Shown: positions 17,136 to 26,805, numbered from the stretch's first letter. The stretch: DNA of 64,000 nt from Arthrobacter sp. ATA002 (GCF_026898095.1 NZ_CP114015.1:3534001-3598000), one strand, 5' to 3'. The notes: generated by a model not told the origin, from the sequence alone. Numbers and translations: made by a program.

Positions 17136-17600
17136 ATGGATGAGAAGAGAAGTGCCGCACCACGCCGGGACTGGAGCGAGGGCGTACAAATCCGTGAAAC
17201 GGGCGGGCCGAACCCCGGCAGCGGGCAGTACTCCGAAGCGGAGGCCAGGCCCGGGGCCGGCGGCGCGGCAGGGACCGATTCCCGGGAGCGGCGGCATCAG
17301 CAGCCGTTTCGGGCGGCCTGGATACTCACCGGGATCCTGATCGGAATCGGACTGCTGTGGCTCGGCGGTGCCCTGGAAGACCCGATGGCCAACAGCTACG
17401 GCATGACCACCTTCGATCCGGAAACCGGCAGACAGGTGGAGCCCGAGCGGCCTCCCCTGGCCATACAGCTGCGCAACTTCGGCTATCTGGCTCCCCAAAT
17501 GCTGCAGACCGGGCTGGCATCCGCTGCAGCGCTGCTCATCATCCGGGGCGTCCGCAAATCCCGCACGCTTCCGCAGCCCACACCCAGGTCCGAGCTGTAG
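17136..17600 (+). CDS. Hypothetical membrane protein with two TM helices
   Basis: A 154-residue protein. About 58 residues of charged, Gly/Pro-rich N-terminus precede TM1 (about 60-80, LTGILIGIGLLWLGGAL). A 40-residue extracytoplasmic loop follows, then TM2 (about 118-138). I recognise no family. It starts from a leaderless-type promoter and ends 10 bp from the convergent DUF503 gene. Confidence 0.72.
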   Translation: MDEKRSAAPRRDWSEGVQIRETGGPNPGSGQYSEAEARPGAGGAAGTDSRERRHQQPFRAAWILTGILIGIGLLWLGGALEDPMANSYGMTTFDPETGRQVEPERPPLAIQLRNFGYLAPQMLQTGLASAAALLIIRGVRKSRTLPQPTPRSEL

Positions 17601-17609
17601 CCGGGCGGA

Positions 17610-17905
17610 TCACCAATCATCGACGTTCAACACGCGCCTGCGGGTACTGAGAAGCTCCGCCTCCGGACGGGCGGCCACCAGCCGTTCGACGGCGTCAAGC
17701 ACCTCAGTGATATGCGCACCGGAGGCTGACACCAGCCCCACACCAATCTCCGCCCGGCGGTGCAGGTCCGGCTGGCCCGTTTCCGCGGCGGACACGTCAT
17801 ATTTGCGCCGCACCTCGGCAAGGACCGGGCGTATGACGGAGCGTTTTCCCTTGAGCGAATGCACGTCCCCAGAAGCAGGTCGAATTCAATAACTCCCATC
17901 CACAT
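17610..17905 (-). CDS. DUF503 (YlxP-like) protein, frameshifted
   Basis: About 98 residues when repaired. The N-terminus MWMGVIEFDLLLG is in one frame and the conserved rest (VHSLKGKRSVIRPVLAEVRRKYDVSAAE...DLHRRAEIGVGLVS) in another. A single missing C in the CCCC run at 17868-17871 (plus strand) accounts for the break and restores the family sequence LLLGDVHSLK. DUF503 proteins are small RbfA-like-fold proteins of unknown function, often linked to ribosome or RNA genes. Here the gene stands alone. The start is ATG 17905. Confidence 0.82.
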
Positions 17906-18020
17906 GGCCCCATGGTGGTACACCGCTGCGTGGCGCGCCAGCTGCGCCGCCCGGGGGATGCAGCACGGCCGGGGCGCTGATGATGCCCGGCCCGCCGTGC
18001 AGCGGCTGCAGCGGCAGTGC

Positions 18021-18026
18021 TATCTT
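18021..18026 (+). promoter_or_regulatory. -10 box TATCTT, leaderless start of the DUF2243 gene
   Basis: TATCTT ends 6 nt before the ATG at 18033. No Shine-Dalgarno is present. Confidence 0.5.
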
Positions 18027-18032
18027 CTCTGC

Positions 18033-18509
18033 ATGAGCTCGTCCCGAACATCCCCCGTCCGTCCGCGCCGCCGCAATGTCCTCTCCGGAGTTCTGGTGGG
18101 CATCGGAATCGCCGCCTTCGTGGACGAGGTCATCTTTCATCAGCTGCTGCAGTGGCACCACTTCTACGACAAGTCCACCACCGCCGCCGGACTCTTTTCC
18201 GACGGTCTCTTCCATGCCTTTGGCTGGTTTGCGGTGGTGGCGGGACTCTTCCTTTTTGCCGACCTTCGCCGGCGTTCCATGCTGCTGCCCGCCCGCTGGG
18301 CCGGAGCCATCCTGCTGGGCACCGGTGCTTTCCAGCTCTATGACGGAACCGTCCAGCATAAACTCATGGGCCTGCATCAGATCCGCTATGACGTTCCGCT
18401 GTTGCCGTATGACCTGCTGTGGAATGCCAGTGCGGCATTGATGATCCTCGCCGGCGCAGTGCTGCTCCACCGCACCCGGCATGACACGGCCGCGGCCGCC
18501 GGCAGCTAA
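18033..18509 (+). CDS. DUF2243 domain-containing membrane protein
   Basis: A 158-residue protein with four hydrophobic segments and the family signature: FVDEVIFHQLLQWHHFYD near the N-terminus and YDGTVQHKLMGLHQIRYDV in the middle, both rich in His and acidic residues that could bind metal or heme. DUF2243 genes recur next to CtaG-type oxidase assembly genes, as here, where the next gene follows within 1 bp or overlaps. A role in haem-copper oxidase assembly or copper handling is inferred from this linkage only. Confidence 0.85.
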   Translation: MSSSRTSPVRPRRRNVLSGVLVGIGIAAFVDEVIFHQLLQWHHFYDKSTTAAGLFSDGLFHAFGWFAVVAGLFLFADLRRRSMLLPARWAGAILLGTGAFQLYDGTVQHKLMGLHQIRYDVPLLPYDLLWNASAALMILAGAVLLHRTRHDTAAAAGS

Positions 18510-18510
18510 G

Positions 18511-19298
18511 GTGCACGACCACGGCGCCGGAGCATTTGGCGCTGAACTGCTGTTCCTGATTCCCGCTGTTGCAGCTGTTGCGGCGTACTGGGCCGGGACC
18601 CTGTCCTCCCGGTCCCGCGGCTGGCCGGTCCACCGCGCGCTCCTGTTCACCGCCGGGGTGGGCGCCGTCCTGGCGACCGTGCTGGACCCGCTGGCGGCTG
18701 GAAGCCATGCGGATTTTGCCGTCCTGGCAGCTGCCCACATTCTCGCCGGAATGCTGGGCCCGCTCCTGCTGGTGCTGTCCCGCCCGGTGTCGCTGGCGCT
18801 GCGGACCCTGGACGTGGTGCCGGCCCGCCGGCTGGCCCGGATACTGCGCAGCCGGCCGCTGCGGATTCTGACGTTTCCGGTCACGGCGGCCGTGCTGAAC
18901 ATCGGCGGCATGCTCGTGATGTTCCGCACCGGGCTCTTCACTGCCATGCAGGATTCCCAGCCCGTCCATTGGCTGGTGACCTTCCACTTGGCCGCCGCCG
19001 GCTACCTCTATACGGCGGTCCTGGTGGGCCGGGATCCCATGCCGCACCGGGCGGGCTTTTATTTCCGCGCCGCGGTCCTCATCGGTGCGACAGCCGCCCA
19101 CAATATTCTGGCCAAGACCCTCTACGCCGATCCGCCGCCGGGCGTTCCCCGGGCGGCCGGGGAAACCGGTGCGCTCATCCTCTACTACGGCGGCGGCGGC
19201 GTGGAGCTGGCGCTCGTGATCCTCCTGTGCCGCCAGTGGTACATCTCTGCCCGGCCGCGCGGGAGTACCACTCCCCGCTGTATCACAAGCAGGCTTAG
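18511..19298 (+). CDS. CtaG-family cytochrome c oxidase assembly protein, frameshifted at the C-terminus
   Basis: A polytopic membrane protein of about 262 residues with six to seven hydrophobic segments. Family features include AAHILAGMLGPLLLVLSRPVSLALR, the conserved HWLVTFHLAAAGYLY histidines and ATAAHNILAKTLYA. These match the CtaG/caa3-type assembly factors thought to deliver copper to oxidase subunit II. The end of the frame runs on abnormally. Restoring one G at 19261-19263 gives the natural terminus EYHSPLYHKQA with a stop at 19296. The start is GTG 18511 or ATG 18481, the latter overlapping the DUF2243 gene. Confidence 0.8.
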
Positions 19299-19342
19299 CA
19301 CTTGCGGCCGCGGGAGGGCCGCCGGCACGAGGACGGGGTTCA

Positions 19343-21087
19343 ATGACCATTACACGCCGGGACTTACTGCAGACCGCCGCCGACATCTTCGGCTGGGACA
19401 CCTTCCGGGACGGACAGCTGGAGGCAATGGAAGCCGTGGCCGGCGGCCGGAACGTGCTGTGCGTCATGCCCACCGGATATGGAAAATCGGGCATCTACCA
19501 GGTGCCGGCGCTGACACTGCCCGGTGTTGCGCTGGTCGTGTCCCCGCTGATAGCCCTGCAGCGCGACCAGGCTGACGCCATCAATGAAGCCGCCGGCAGG
19601 ATCCGCGCCCATGTCCTGAACTCCACGCAGGCCCAGAGCTCCCTTGACGCTGCCTGGGCGGCGGCGGAAAATCCTGATGAAGCGGTGCGCGCCAAGTTCC
19701 TGTTCCTGGCCCCCGAGCAGCTCGCACGGGAGGAAGTCGCGGACCGGCTCGCGGCTCTGGACGTTTCACTCCTTGTCATCGACGAAGCGCACTGTGTCTC
19801 GTCCTGGGGGCACGGCTTCAGACCCGATTACTTACAGCTCGGCGCCCTGGTCCAGGCCCTCGGCCGGCCCGTCCTCGCCCTGACAGCCACTGCCGCGCCC
19901 CCGGTGCGCAGCGACATCGTCGCCTCGCTGAATCTGCGGGATCCATTGGTGCTGGCCCACGGGTTCGACCGCCCCAACCTGCATTTGGCTGTGCAAATGC
20001 ACGTATCGGCAGCGAACAAACGCCGCGCTGTCCTGGACACGGTGCCGGAACTGGCCGGGCCGGGGCTGCTGTATGCCGCAACCCGGCGCGAGACCGAAGA
20101 CTATGCAGCCGGGCTGGCAGAACGGGGCCTGCGCGCCGCGCCGTATCATTCGTCCCGGCGGGCAAGGACCGCCGGGACGTGCACCAAAAATTCCTCGACG
20201 ACGAGGTGGACGTGGTGGCTGCCACCAGCGCCTTCGGCATGGGGATCGACAAGCCGAATGTCCGGTTTGTGGTCCACGGCGCCATCCCCGACTCCATCGA
20301 CAGCTACTACCAGGAGATTGGCCGCGGCGGGCGGGACGGCGAGCCTGCCCGGGCCATCCTGCACTACCGTCCGGAGGATCTGGGGCTTCGCCGGTTTTTC
20401 GCCAGCAAGACCCCGGATGCGGATGGCCTGCAGCAGCTGCTGGCAGTACTGCGGACGCACGACGGCGGAGCCACCGCCGCGGAGCTGCGCACCGAGCTGG
20501 GCCTGAGCTCCCGGAAGCTGGGCGGGCTGCTCAATCTGCTCCGGGAATCGGGTGCCGCGGCGGAGGAACAGGGGATTTACCGGGCGGGGACGATGAACCC
20601 CGGAGAGGCCGTTGAAGCCGCCTTGGCCTTCGCCGAACAGCGCGAGCATATTGACCAGTCGCGGGTGGACATGGCCCGCCAATACGCTGAGACCACCGGC
20701 TGCCGGCGGCACTTCCTGCTGGGCTATTTCGGCGAGCAGCTGGTGGAGCCCTGCGGCAACTGCGACAACTGCGAGAAGGGCGCCGCGCAGGATGACGCCG
20801 CCGCGGAGGAACCTGCCGCCGGCCAGGCTCCCGGGGCACAGCCTTTCCCGCTCCAGTCACCGGTGGTCCACAGCGAGTGGGGCCCCGGTATGGTGATGAG
20901 CTACGACGACGGAACCGTCACCGTGTTGTTCGAAAGTGCGGGCTACAAGACACTCTCGCTGGACGTGGTGCTGGAAAAGGTTCTGCTCAAGCCTGCCGGA
21001 GCTGCTGATGGTGCTCCAGGTACGGCGGTATACCCGCGTCCGTTCACTGCGCATCAAGGGGACGGAGCGAGGAATTCCCGGGACTGA
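19343..21087 (+). CDS. recQ: ATP-dependent DNA helicase RecQ, frameshifted in the helicase C-domain
   Basis: A 3'-5' superfamily 2 helicase of recombination repair, about 581 residues once repaired. Walker A MPTGYGKS (42-49), DEAH box IDEAHCVSSWGH, ALTATA (motif III), motif VI QEIGRGGRDG and the zinc-binding RecQ-Ct with CGNCDNCEKG are all present, plus an actinobacterial C-terminal module (HSEWGPGMVMSYDDGTVTVLFE). The break lies between APYHS and GKDRRDVHQKFLDDEVDVV. One missing base in the CCC (20154-20156) or GGG (20160-20162) run restores it. The HRDC domain of longer RecQs is absent. Confidence 0.88.
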
Positions 21088-21181
21088 AGCCGGCTGCGCC
21101 GGCAACGGCGGCAGGACCGCCGGGTAGTTCGCAGCGGACCCCGCCATTGTGTCCTACAGAACATTCCCCTAAGAATGGACT

Positions 21182-22423
21182 ATGACGGTTACCATCAAAT
21201 CCCTTGAAATTGCTGTTCCGCCCACCGTGCTGGTACAAACCGAAGCACGGGATGTTTTTGGGGCCCAGCCCGGTCTTACCAGACTGGGACAAAGGCTCGT
21301 TCGGACCTGTTTCGATTCGGCTGCCATCGACACCCGGCGCACCTCCCTGGCGGAGCTTTCCCTCTCCTACCGCTCGGATAATCCCGTATTCTTCGACGCC
21401 GAATCCGGCAACATGCTCAGTCCCAGCACAAAAACCCGAAACGACATCTTTGCAACGGAAGCGACCAAGCTTTTCATCGAATCGGCTCGGAAAGCAGTTG
21501 ATGCCTGCGAGGGAATCGATCCCGCAGACATCACCCATGTGATCACTGTTTCCTGCACGGGGTTTTTCAATCCCGGCCCGGATTACAAGGTTGTGCGCGC
21601 ACTGGGCCTGAATGCCTCGGTGCAGCGGTTCCATCTCGGGTTCATGGGCTGCTACGCGGCCTTCCCGGCGATGCGGGCGGCGAAAGCCTTCTGCGATGCC
21701 GACCCCAGCGCCGTCGTCCTGGTCGTCAGCGCCGAACTCTGCTCCCTGCACGTCCGCACGTCCAATGACCCGGACACCATCATGGGTTCCTCCCTCTTCG
21801 CCGACGGCGCCGCCGCAGCGGTCATCACTGCTCGGGACCTGCCCGGAAACGCCCCCGGAATCCAGCTCGACCACTTCGAAACCGTCCTGACGCCGGTGGG
21901 CGAAGAGTCCATGGCATGGAACATCGGGGATGAGGGCTTCGAAATGGTGCTGGGCACCTATGTTCCGCACATTATCGACGACCACATTGTGGGCGCCCTC
22001 GAACCCCTGCTGGCGCACGATCCGTCAGTGGCCCAAATGGCGTACAACGACATTGAACACTGGGCGATCCACCCAGGCGGCCGCAGCATCCTGGATAAAG
22101 TCGAGGCCAAGCTCGACCTGAGCGCCGAACAGCTGGTTCCCGCCCGCGAAACGCTGCGCACCTGGGGCAACATGTCCAGCGCGACGGTGATGTTCGTCCT
22201 CAAGCACATCATGGACCAGCCTTTCCGGGGCGGTAATGAGCGCATTTGTTCCATGGCGTTCGGTCCCGGCCTGACTGTGGAGACCGGGCTCTTCACCCGC
22301 GTGGGCGGACCGGCGGCTCCGGGCGCCGAGAGCGCCGGGGGCCGGGCTGTGGAACAGTCCACGGACCACGGAACGGTCCGGGCACCGGAGCCGGATGCGG
22401 TGCCTGCACCGGCGGGCGTGTGA
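21182..22423 (+). CDS. Type III polyketide synthase (chalcone/stilbene synthase-like)
   Basis: A homodimeric condensing enzyme that extends an acyl-CoA starter with malonyl-CoA units and cyclises it to resorcinol or pyrone products. The 413-residue protein has the thiolase-fold triad Cys157 (GFMGCYAAFPA), His297 (HWAIHPGG) and Asn330 (TWGNMSSAT), and the GPGLTVE loop. The last 40 residues are a Pro/Ala/Glu-rich extension beyond the usual end. A methyltransferase and a flavin monooxygenase follow without gaps, the same three-activity set as the Streptomyces srsABC phenolic-lipid operon. A long-chain alkylresorcinol is therefore the likely product (inference). Confidence 0.9.
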   Translation: MTVTIKSLEIAVPPTVLVQTEARDVFGAQPGLTRLGQRLVRTCFDSAAIDTRRTSLAELSLSYRSDNPVFFDAESGNMLSPSTKTRNDIFATEATKLFIESARKAVDACEGIDPADITHVITVSCTGFFNPGPDYKVVRALGLNASVQRFHLGFMGCYAAFPAMRAAKAFCDADPSAVVLVVSAELCSLHVRTSNDPDTIMGSSLFADGAAAAVITARDLPGNAPGIQLDHFETVLTPVGEESMAWNIGDEGFEMVLGTYVPHIIDDHIVGALEPLLAHDPSVAQMAYNDIEHWAIHPGGRSILDKVEAKLDLSAEQLVPARETLRTWGNMSSATVMFVLKHIMDQPFRGGNERICSMAFGPGLTVETGLFTRVGGPAAPGAESAGGRAVEQSTDHGTVRAPEPDAVPAPAGV

Positions 22424-22505
22424 GCAGGGACCCCTCAATGGAACCGGGACTGCAGGGCTCCACCGTGCCCTCCCTGAAACATCCGGTTCCCTGCCGCAGG
22501 GACCG

Positions 22506-23234
22506 GTGGCGCGGCGGCTGACGCCCCCGCACCTTCGGTCCCTGGCGGAACGGGATCCATCGGCGGTGGAGGAAATGGACCGCCCCGACTGTGATCCGGA
22601 GAAGCTGCGGCGGACCTACGCCCAGTTCTGGCTCATCAATTCGGTGGTGTCGGGCTGGCGGCGCAACTACGTCCGCTACCTGCGCCCGAGGTTCACTTCC
22701 GGGCGCCTCAACACGCTGCTGGACATTGGTTCGGGCGGCGGTGACGTACCGCGCATGCTGGCCCGCTGGGCGCGCCGGGACGGCCTGCGCCTGGACATCA
22801 CCGGAATCGATCCCGATCCGCGGGCACATGCGTTCGCCTCATCGCGCCCGGCCGTGGAGGGACTGAGCTTCCGCCGGGCGTTCAGCTCGGAGCTTGTCGC
22901 CGAAGGCCGCACATACGATGTCGTGATCTCCAACCATGTCCTGCACCATCTCACCGGCGGGGAGTTCGCGGCGCTGCTCGCCGACTCGGAGGCGCTGGGC
23001 AGCCGCTTGAGCCTGCACAGCGATATCGAGCGCAGCCGCTGGGGGTATGCTCTGTTCTCCGCCGGAACCCTGCCGTTTTTTCCGGGCAGTTTTATCCGGA
23101 AGGACGGGCTCACCTCCATCCGCCGCAGCTATACCGCGGCGGAACTTGCCGCCGCCCCTGCCGGCTGGCAGTGCCGGCAGCACCATCCCTGGCAGAACCT
23201 GCTGATGCGGGCGGCGGACGGAACCGGCCGATGA
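22506..23234 (+). CDS. Class I SAM-dependent methyltransferase of the type III PKS operon
   Basis: About 242 residues. The SAM-binding motif is LLDIGSGGGDVPRML with the acidic residue of motif II in GIDPDPRAH. Post-motifs NHVLHHL and the N-terminal RTYAQFWLINSVVSGWR resemble O-methyltransferases found beside bacterial type III PKS genes. The start is uncertain. GTG 22506 has weak AGGGA spacing. Alternatively translation begins at GTG 22420, overlapping the PKS stop, with one base missing from the CCC run near 22489-22491, which would give a continuous N-terminus VSRDPSMEP...PVPLPQGPVARRL. The stop overlaps the monooxygenase start (ATGA). Confidence 0.8.
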   Translation: MARRLTPPHLRSLAERDPSAVEEMDRPDCDPEKLRRTYAQFWLINSVVSGWRRNYVRYLRPRFTSGRLNTLLDIGSGGGDVPRMLARWARRDGLRLDITGIDPDPRAHAFASSRPAVEGLSFRRAFSSELVAEGRTYDVVISNHVLHHLTGGEFAALLADSEALGSRLSLHSDIERSRWGYALFSAGTLPFFPGSFIRKDGLTSIRRSYTAAELAAAPAGWQCRQHHPWQNLLMRAADGTGR

Positions 23235-24411
23235 CGGCGCTAACGCTGCCTCCCGCCGTCGTGCCCCGGGCCGCGGCCGATGTGGCGGTGGTGGGCGGCG
23301 GACCGGTGGGCGTTTTCCTCGCGGTGCTGCTGGCCCAGGCCGGGGTGAGTGTGCAGGTGCTGGAACAGCGCGGCCAAGGTCCGCTCATTCGCGGGCTATT
23401 GGCATCCATCCCCCGGCGCTGGAGGCGCTGGCATCCGCCGGGGTTGCGGAAGCTATCAGCGGGGAAGGGGTGCAGATCCGCCGGGGTGAGGCCCGCAGCA
23501 ACGGGCGGCCTGTGGCAGCGGTGGATTTTTCCGCTGCCTCCGCACGGTTTCCCTACGTCCTGACCCTGCCGCAGCTGCGGACCGAAGCCATCCTGGAAAC
23601 CCGGCTCCGGGACCTGGATCCGCACGCGTTGGTGCGGGGAGCGAAAGTGGACAGCCTGCACGACGACGGCGGCCGGGTCCGGCTGCACGGCACCGCCGGC
23701 CCCGCCGGCCAGGAATTTGAGACTTCGGCCCGGATTACGGTGGCGGCCGACGGCGCACGGTCTCCTCTGCGCCGGCTGCTGGGAACACCATGCCGGACCC
23801 GCGATCTGCCGGACACCTACCTGATGGGCGACTTCGCTGACACCACCGGCGACGGCCCGGTGGGCGTGCTGTATCTGGAGTCCGGAGGCATCGTGGAGTC
23901 CTTTCCGCTGCCCGGCGGTATTCGGCGCTGGGTCGCCCACACTGACACCCTCTTGTCCGGAGCCACGGCGGAAGACCTTTCGGCGCTGGTGTTCGAGCGG
24001 ACCGGGGTCCGTCCGGATCCACGGTCCAACACCATGCTCAGTGCCTTTTCGGTCCGCACCGGGCTGGCCCGGGACCTGGTCCGCGGCCGGACGGTGCTCA
24101 TTGGCGATGCCGCCCACGAGGTCAGCCCCATCGGCGGGCAGGGCATGAATCTCGGCTGGCTGGACGCCGCCGCCCTCGCCCCGATTATTGGAGCGTCACT
24201 GGACGGACACGACGTCGGTGCTGCCCTGGCGGCTTTTGGGCGGGACCGCCGCCGGGCCGCCGGAGTCGCATCTCTTCAGGCGCAGCTGAATATGGCGCTG
24301 GGACGGCCGCTGCCGCCCCGCCTGCTCGCGGTCCGCAACGCCGGCCTGTCCGGGCTTTTCCGGGTGCCGGCCGTCGGTCATCTGGTGGCCCGGCGGTTCA
24401 CCATGCAGTAA
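23231..24411 (+). CDS. FAD-dependent aromatic hydroxylase of the type III PKS operon, frameshifted
   Basis: A class A flavoprotein monooxygenase of about 393 residues once repaired. It has an N-terminal GxGxxG (VVGGGPVGVFLAV), a DG motif ADGARSPLRRLLG, and the GD motif LIGDAAHEVSPIGGQGMN. The frame breaks after PLIRG. Restoring one G in the GGG run at 23393-23395 gives PLIRGAIGIHPPALEAL, the conserved ring-binding stretch. It starts inside the methyltransferase stop (ATGA), so the three genes form one translationally coupled unit. The expected job is ring hydroxylation of the PKS-derived phenol. Confidence 0.87.
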
Positions 24412-24434
24412 CGGACCCGCACACAGGCGTTAAA

Positions 24435-24468
24435 CGCTCCGGCCACCGCGAGGGGCCGGGCCGGAGCG
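24435..24468. terminator. Hairpin between convergent PKS operon and MFS gene
   Basis: Perfect 10-nt arms CGCTCCGGCC/GGCCGGAGCG (24435-24444 and 24459-24468) with a 14-nt loop, 24 bp after the monooxygenase stop. There is no U-tract, so efficiency is uncertain. Confidence 0.6.
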
Positions 24469-24512
24469 GCGGCATCAGCGTGCGGGGCCCGACGTGCCCG
24501 GAGCAGCCAGGA

Positions 24513-26282
24513 TCAGTGCCCGGGGCCGGACCTGCCGTTGCGGGCAGCGGTTGGGGCAGGAGCCGCGGACGATGCACCCGACGGCACCAGGCCGGATCCG
24601 CCGGGAAGGCCGGGCTCTGCCGGCGTCTTGGCGGCCGGCTGGATGTCGAGCGTGCGGCGCAGCACCTGCTCCTTGATGAAGAGCACCGCAACCAGCGCGA
24701 TCACGGAGATGACGGCGGCGATCTGGAAGATCGTGGCCGTGGCGTCACCGTACGCGGCACGGAAGATGCCCTGAACGGCCCCGGGCAGTCCGCCGATGTC
24801 CAGCGAGTCGCCGGCTCCGCCGTCGGACACCGGAATGTTGGCGGCACGCATGCCGTCAGCGGCCCGGCTGCTGACCGTGGTGGACATGACGGCGCCCAGG
24901 ACGGATACGCCCACGGCGCCGCCAACGGTGCGGAAGAACGCAATGGAGGCGCTGGCCGATCCCACTTCGGAAACCTTGACCGTGTTCTGGACGGCGAGGA
25001 CGAGGTTCTGCATGAGCAGGCCCATGCCCAGGCCGAGCACGAAGATGTAGAGGCTGACTAGGAGCATGTCGGTTTCGTGGTCCATGGTTCCGGCCAGTCC
25101 GGTGCCGGCGATGACCATGACTGTGCCGGCGATCAGGAACCGCTTCCACTTGCCGAACCGGCTGATCAGCTGACCGGAGCCCACGGAACCCATCAGGTTG
25201 CCCGCGATCATTGGGAGCATCAGCAGTCCGGCCTCGGTGGGGCTGTAGCCCCGGGCAATTTGAAAGTACTGGCCCAGGAAGGTGGTGGAACCGAACATGG
25301 CGATGCCGACGGCAACCGATGCCACGATCGACAGGGCAGTGGTGCGTTCGCGGATGATCTTCAGCGGAATGATGGGTTCACGGACCTTGGATTCCACCAG
25401 GACCAAAAGAGCCAGAAGCACGATGCTCGTCCCAACCATGGCGGCGGTCTGCCAGGACATCCATTCGTAGTAGCCGTCCTTGCCGGCAAACGAGACCCAG
25501 ATCAGCAGCAGGGATACGCCGGCGGTGAGCAGGATTGACCCCAGCCAGTCGATGCTGACGCGGCGCTTGGTGTGCGGCAGGCGCAGGGTGACCTGCAGCA
25601 GGAACAGCGCGACCACTGCCAGCGGCACGCAGAGGAAGAAGGTCCAGCGCCAGCCCAGCGGGCTGTCCACGATGAAGCCGCCCAGCAGCGGGCCGCCGGC
25701 CGTGGCCACAGCCATGACTGCGCCCATGTAGCCGGAGTACCGGCCGCGTTCACGCGGCGGAATGATCGAGCCGATGACGGCCTGCACCAGGGCGGTCAGC
25801 CCGCCCATGCCCAGGCCCTGAATGACCCGCGCGGTGAGCAGGACCGGCATATTGTCGGCAAGCCCGGCCACCACGGAACCGATGACGAAGATGATGATGC
25901 TCAGCTGGACGAGGAGTTTCTTGCTGAACAGGTCGGCAAGCTTGCCCCAAATGGGCGTGGAGACGGCGTTGGCCAGCAGCGCCGCGGTCACGACCCAGGC
26001 GAAGTCGGTCTGGGTGCCGTGCAGGTCCGCCATGATCGTCGGCAGCGCGTTGGCCACGATGGTGGTGCTCAGCATGGCCGTGAACAGGGCAGCGAGCAGC
26101 CCGGTCAGCGCCTGCAGAATTTGCCGGTGGCTCATCTCTCCGGGCACCTGGGCCTGGCGGGCGGTCTTGCCGTTCTTCCGGAGCTTGGAGTTTCCGCCGG
26201 CCTTGCCGGCCTTTCCGGCTTCTTCGTCCTGTCCGGAGGCGCCGGTATTCTCTGCGGCGATGGATCTTTGCGGCTCTGTCAC
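24513..26282 (-). CDS. MFS drug exporter, DHA2 (EmrB/QacA) family, 14 TM
   Basis: A 589-residue proton-driven exporter. It has a polar N-terminus of about 50 residues, then TM1 with LTGLLAALFTAMLSTTIVANALP, the motif A loop GKLADLFSKK, and the motif C region GGPLLGGFIVDSPLGWRWTFF diagnostic of DHA antiporters. The hydrophobic segments count to about 14. GTG 26282 directly abuts the stop of the MarR gene upstream, so the two are cotranscribed. It may export an antimicrobial or the product of the convergent phenolic-lipid operon. The latter is speculation from adjacency. Confidence 0.9.
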   Translation of the reverse strand: MTEPQRSIAAENTGASGQDEEAGKAGKAGGNSKLRKNGKTARQAQVPGEMSHRQILQALTGLLAALFTAMLSTTIVANALPTIMADLHGTQTDFAWVVTAALLANAVSTPIWGKLADLFSKKLLVQLSIIIFVIGSVVAGLADNMPVLLTARVIQGLGMGGLTALVQAVIGSIIPPRERGRYSGYMGAVMAVATAGGPLLGGFIVDSPLGWRWTFFLCVPLAVVALFLLQVTLRLPHTKRRVSIDWLGSILLTAGVSLLLIWVSFAGKDGYYEWMSWQTAAMVGTSIVLLALLVLVESKVREPIIPLKIIRERTTALSIVASVAVGIAMFGSTTFLGQYFQIARGYSPTEAGLLMLPMIAGNLMGSVGSGQLISRFGKWKRFLIAGTVMVIAGTGLAGTMDHETDMLLVSLYIFVLGLGMGLLMQNLVLAVQNTVKVSEVGSASASIAFFRTVGGAVGVSVLGAVMSTTVSSRAADGMRAANIPVSDGGAGDSLDIGGLPGAVQGIFRAAYGDATATIFQIAAVISVIALVAVLFIKEQVLRRTLDIQPAAKTPAEPGLPGGSGLVPSGASSAAPAPTAARNGRSGPGH

Positions 26283-26798
26283 TTAGTTCTTTTCTCCTGC
26301 CGGGATGGGCGGTTGGTGGGTACCCGGCTTCATTGCGCGGATGGATGTATGCAGCGTTTCGGTGAGCTTGGCCAGGGAGCCGCTGGCCAGCGATGCTTCC
26401 TCGTTGGTCCAGTCGGCAAGCATTTCCTGCAGCAGCGCTGAACGGCGGCGCATTTCTTCGGCCACCGCCCGGCTGCCGGCCGGGGTAAGACTGATTAGGT
26501 AGGCACGACCGTCCTCCGGATGGGGCCGGCGGCACACGTACCCCATGTCCACGAGTTCGGAAATGTGCCGGCTCAGTCCTGCTGCTCCGATTCCGAGCTT
26601 TTGCGCCAGTTCAGTGGCCCGAATCTCCGGCTGTTCGCCGATCAGCCGCAGCACCGCCTGCAAAGCGGTACCCGGGCCGCGCGGATCCGTACTGCGCTGG
26701 GCGACGCACCGAAGCTCCCGCTGCAGCCGGAACACTTCGGTAATGAGTTCTTCAGCGGTCTGCTGGTTTACTGCCACGAAACACCTGTCTGAAAGCAT
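26283..26798 (-). CDS. MarR family transcriptional regulator
   Basis: A 171-residue winged helix-turn-helix protein. The recognition region ELAQKLGIGAAGLSRHISELVDMGYVCRRPHPEDGRAYLISLTPAG is classic MarR, including the DGR wing. It precedes the DHA2 exporter in one operon and its promoter is spanned by two related palindromes (26806-26846), so autorepression released by a ligand is likely. The start is ATG 26798. GTG 26777 is an alternative that would shorten the product by 7 residues. Confidence 0.9.
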   Translation of the reverse strand: MLSDRCFVAVNQQTAEELITEVFRLQRELRCVAQRSTDPRGPGTALQAVLRLIGEQPEIRATELAQKLGIGAAGLSRHISELVDMGYVCRRPHPEDGRAYLISLTPAGSRAVAEEMRRRSALLQEMLADWTNEEASLASGSLAKLTETLHTSIRAMKPGTHQPPIPAGEKN

Positions 26799-26805
26799 TT
26801 GTTGT

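Noticed and set aside
18364-19494. Minus-strand frame of about 376 codons opposite ctaG
   Set aside because: Arg/Gln/His-rich shadow frame. The plus strand carries the recognised assembly-factor motifs and a promoter.
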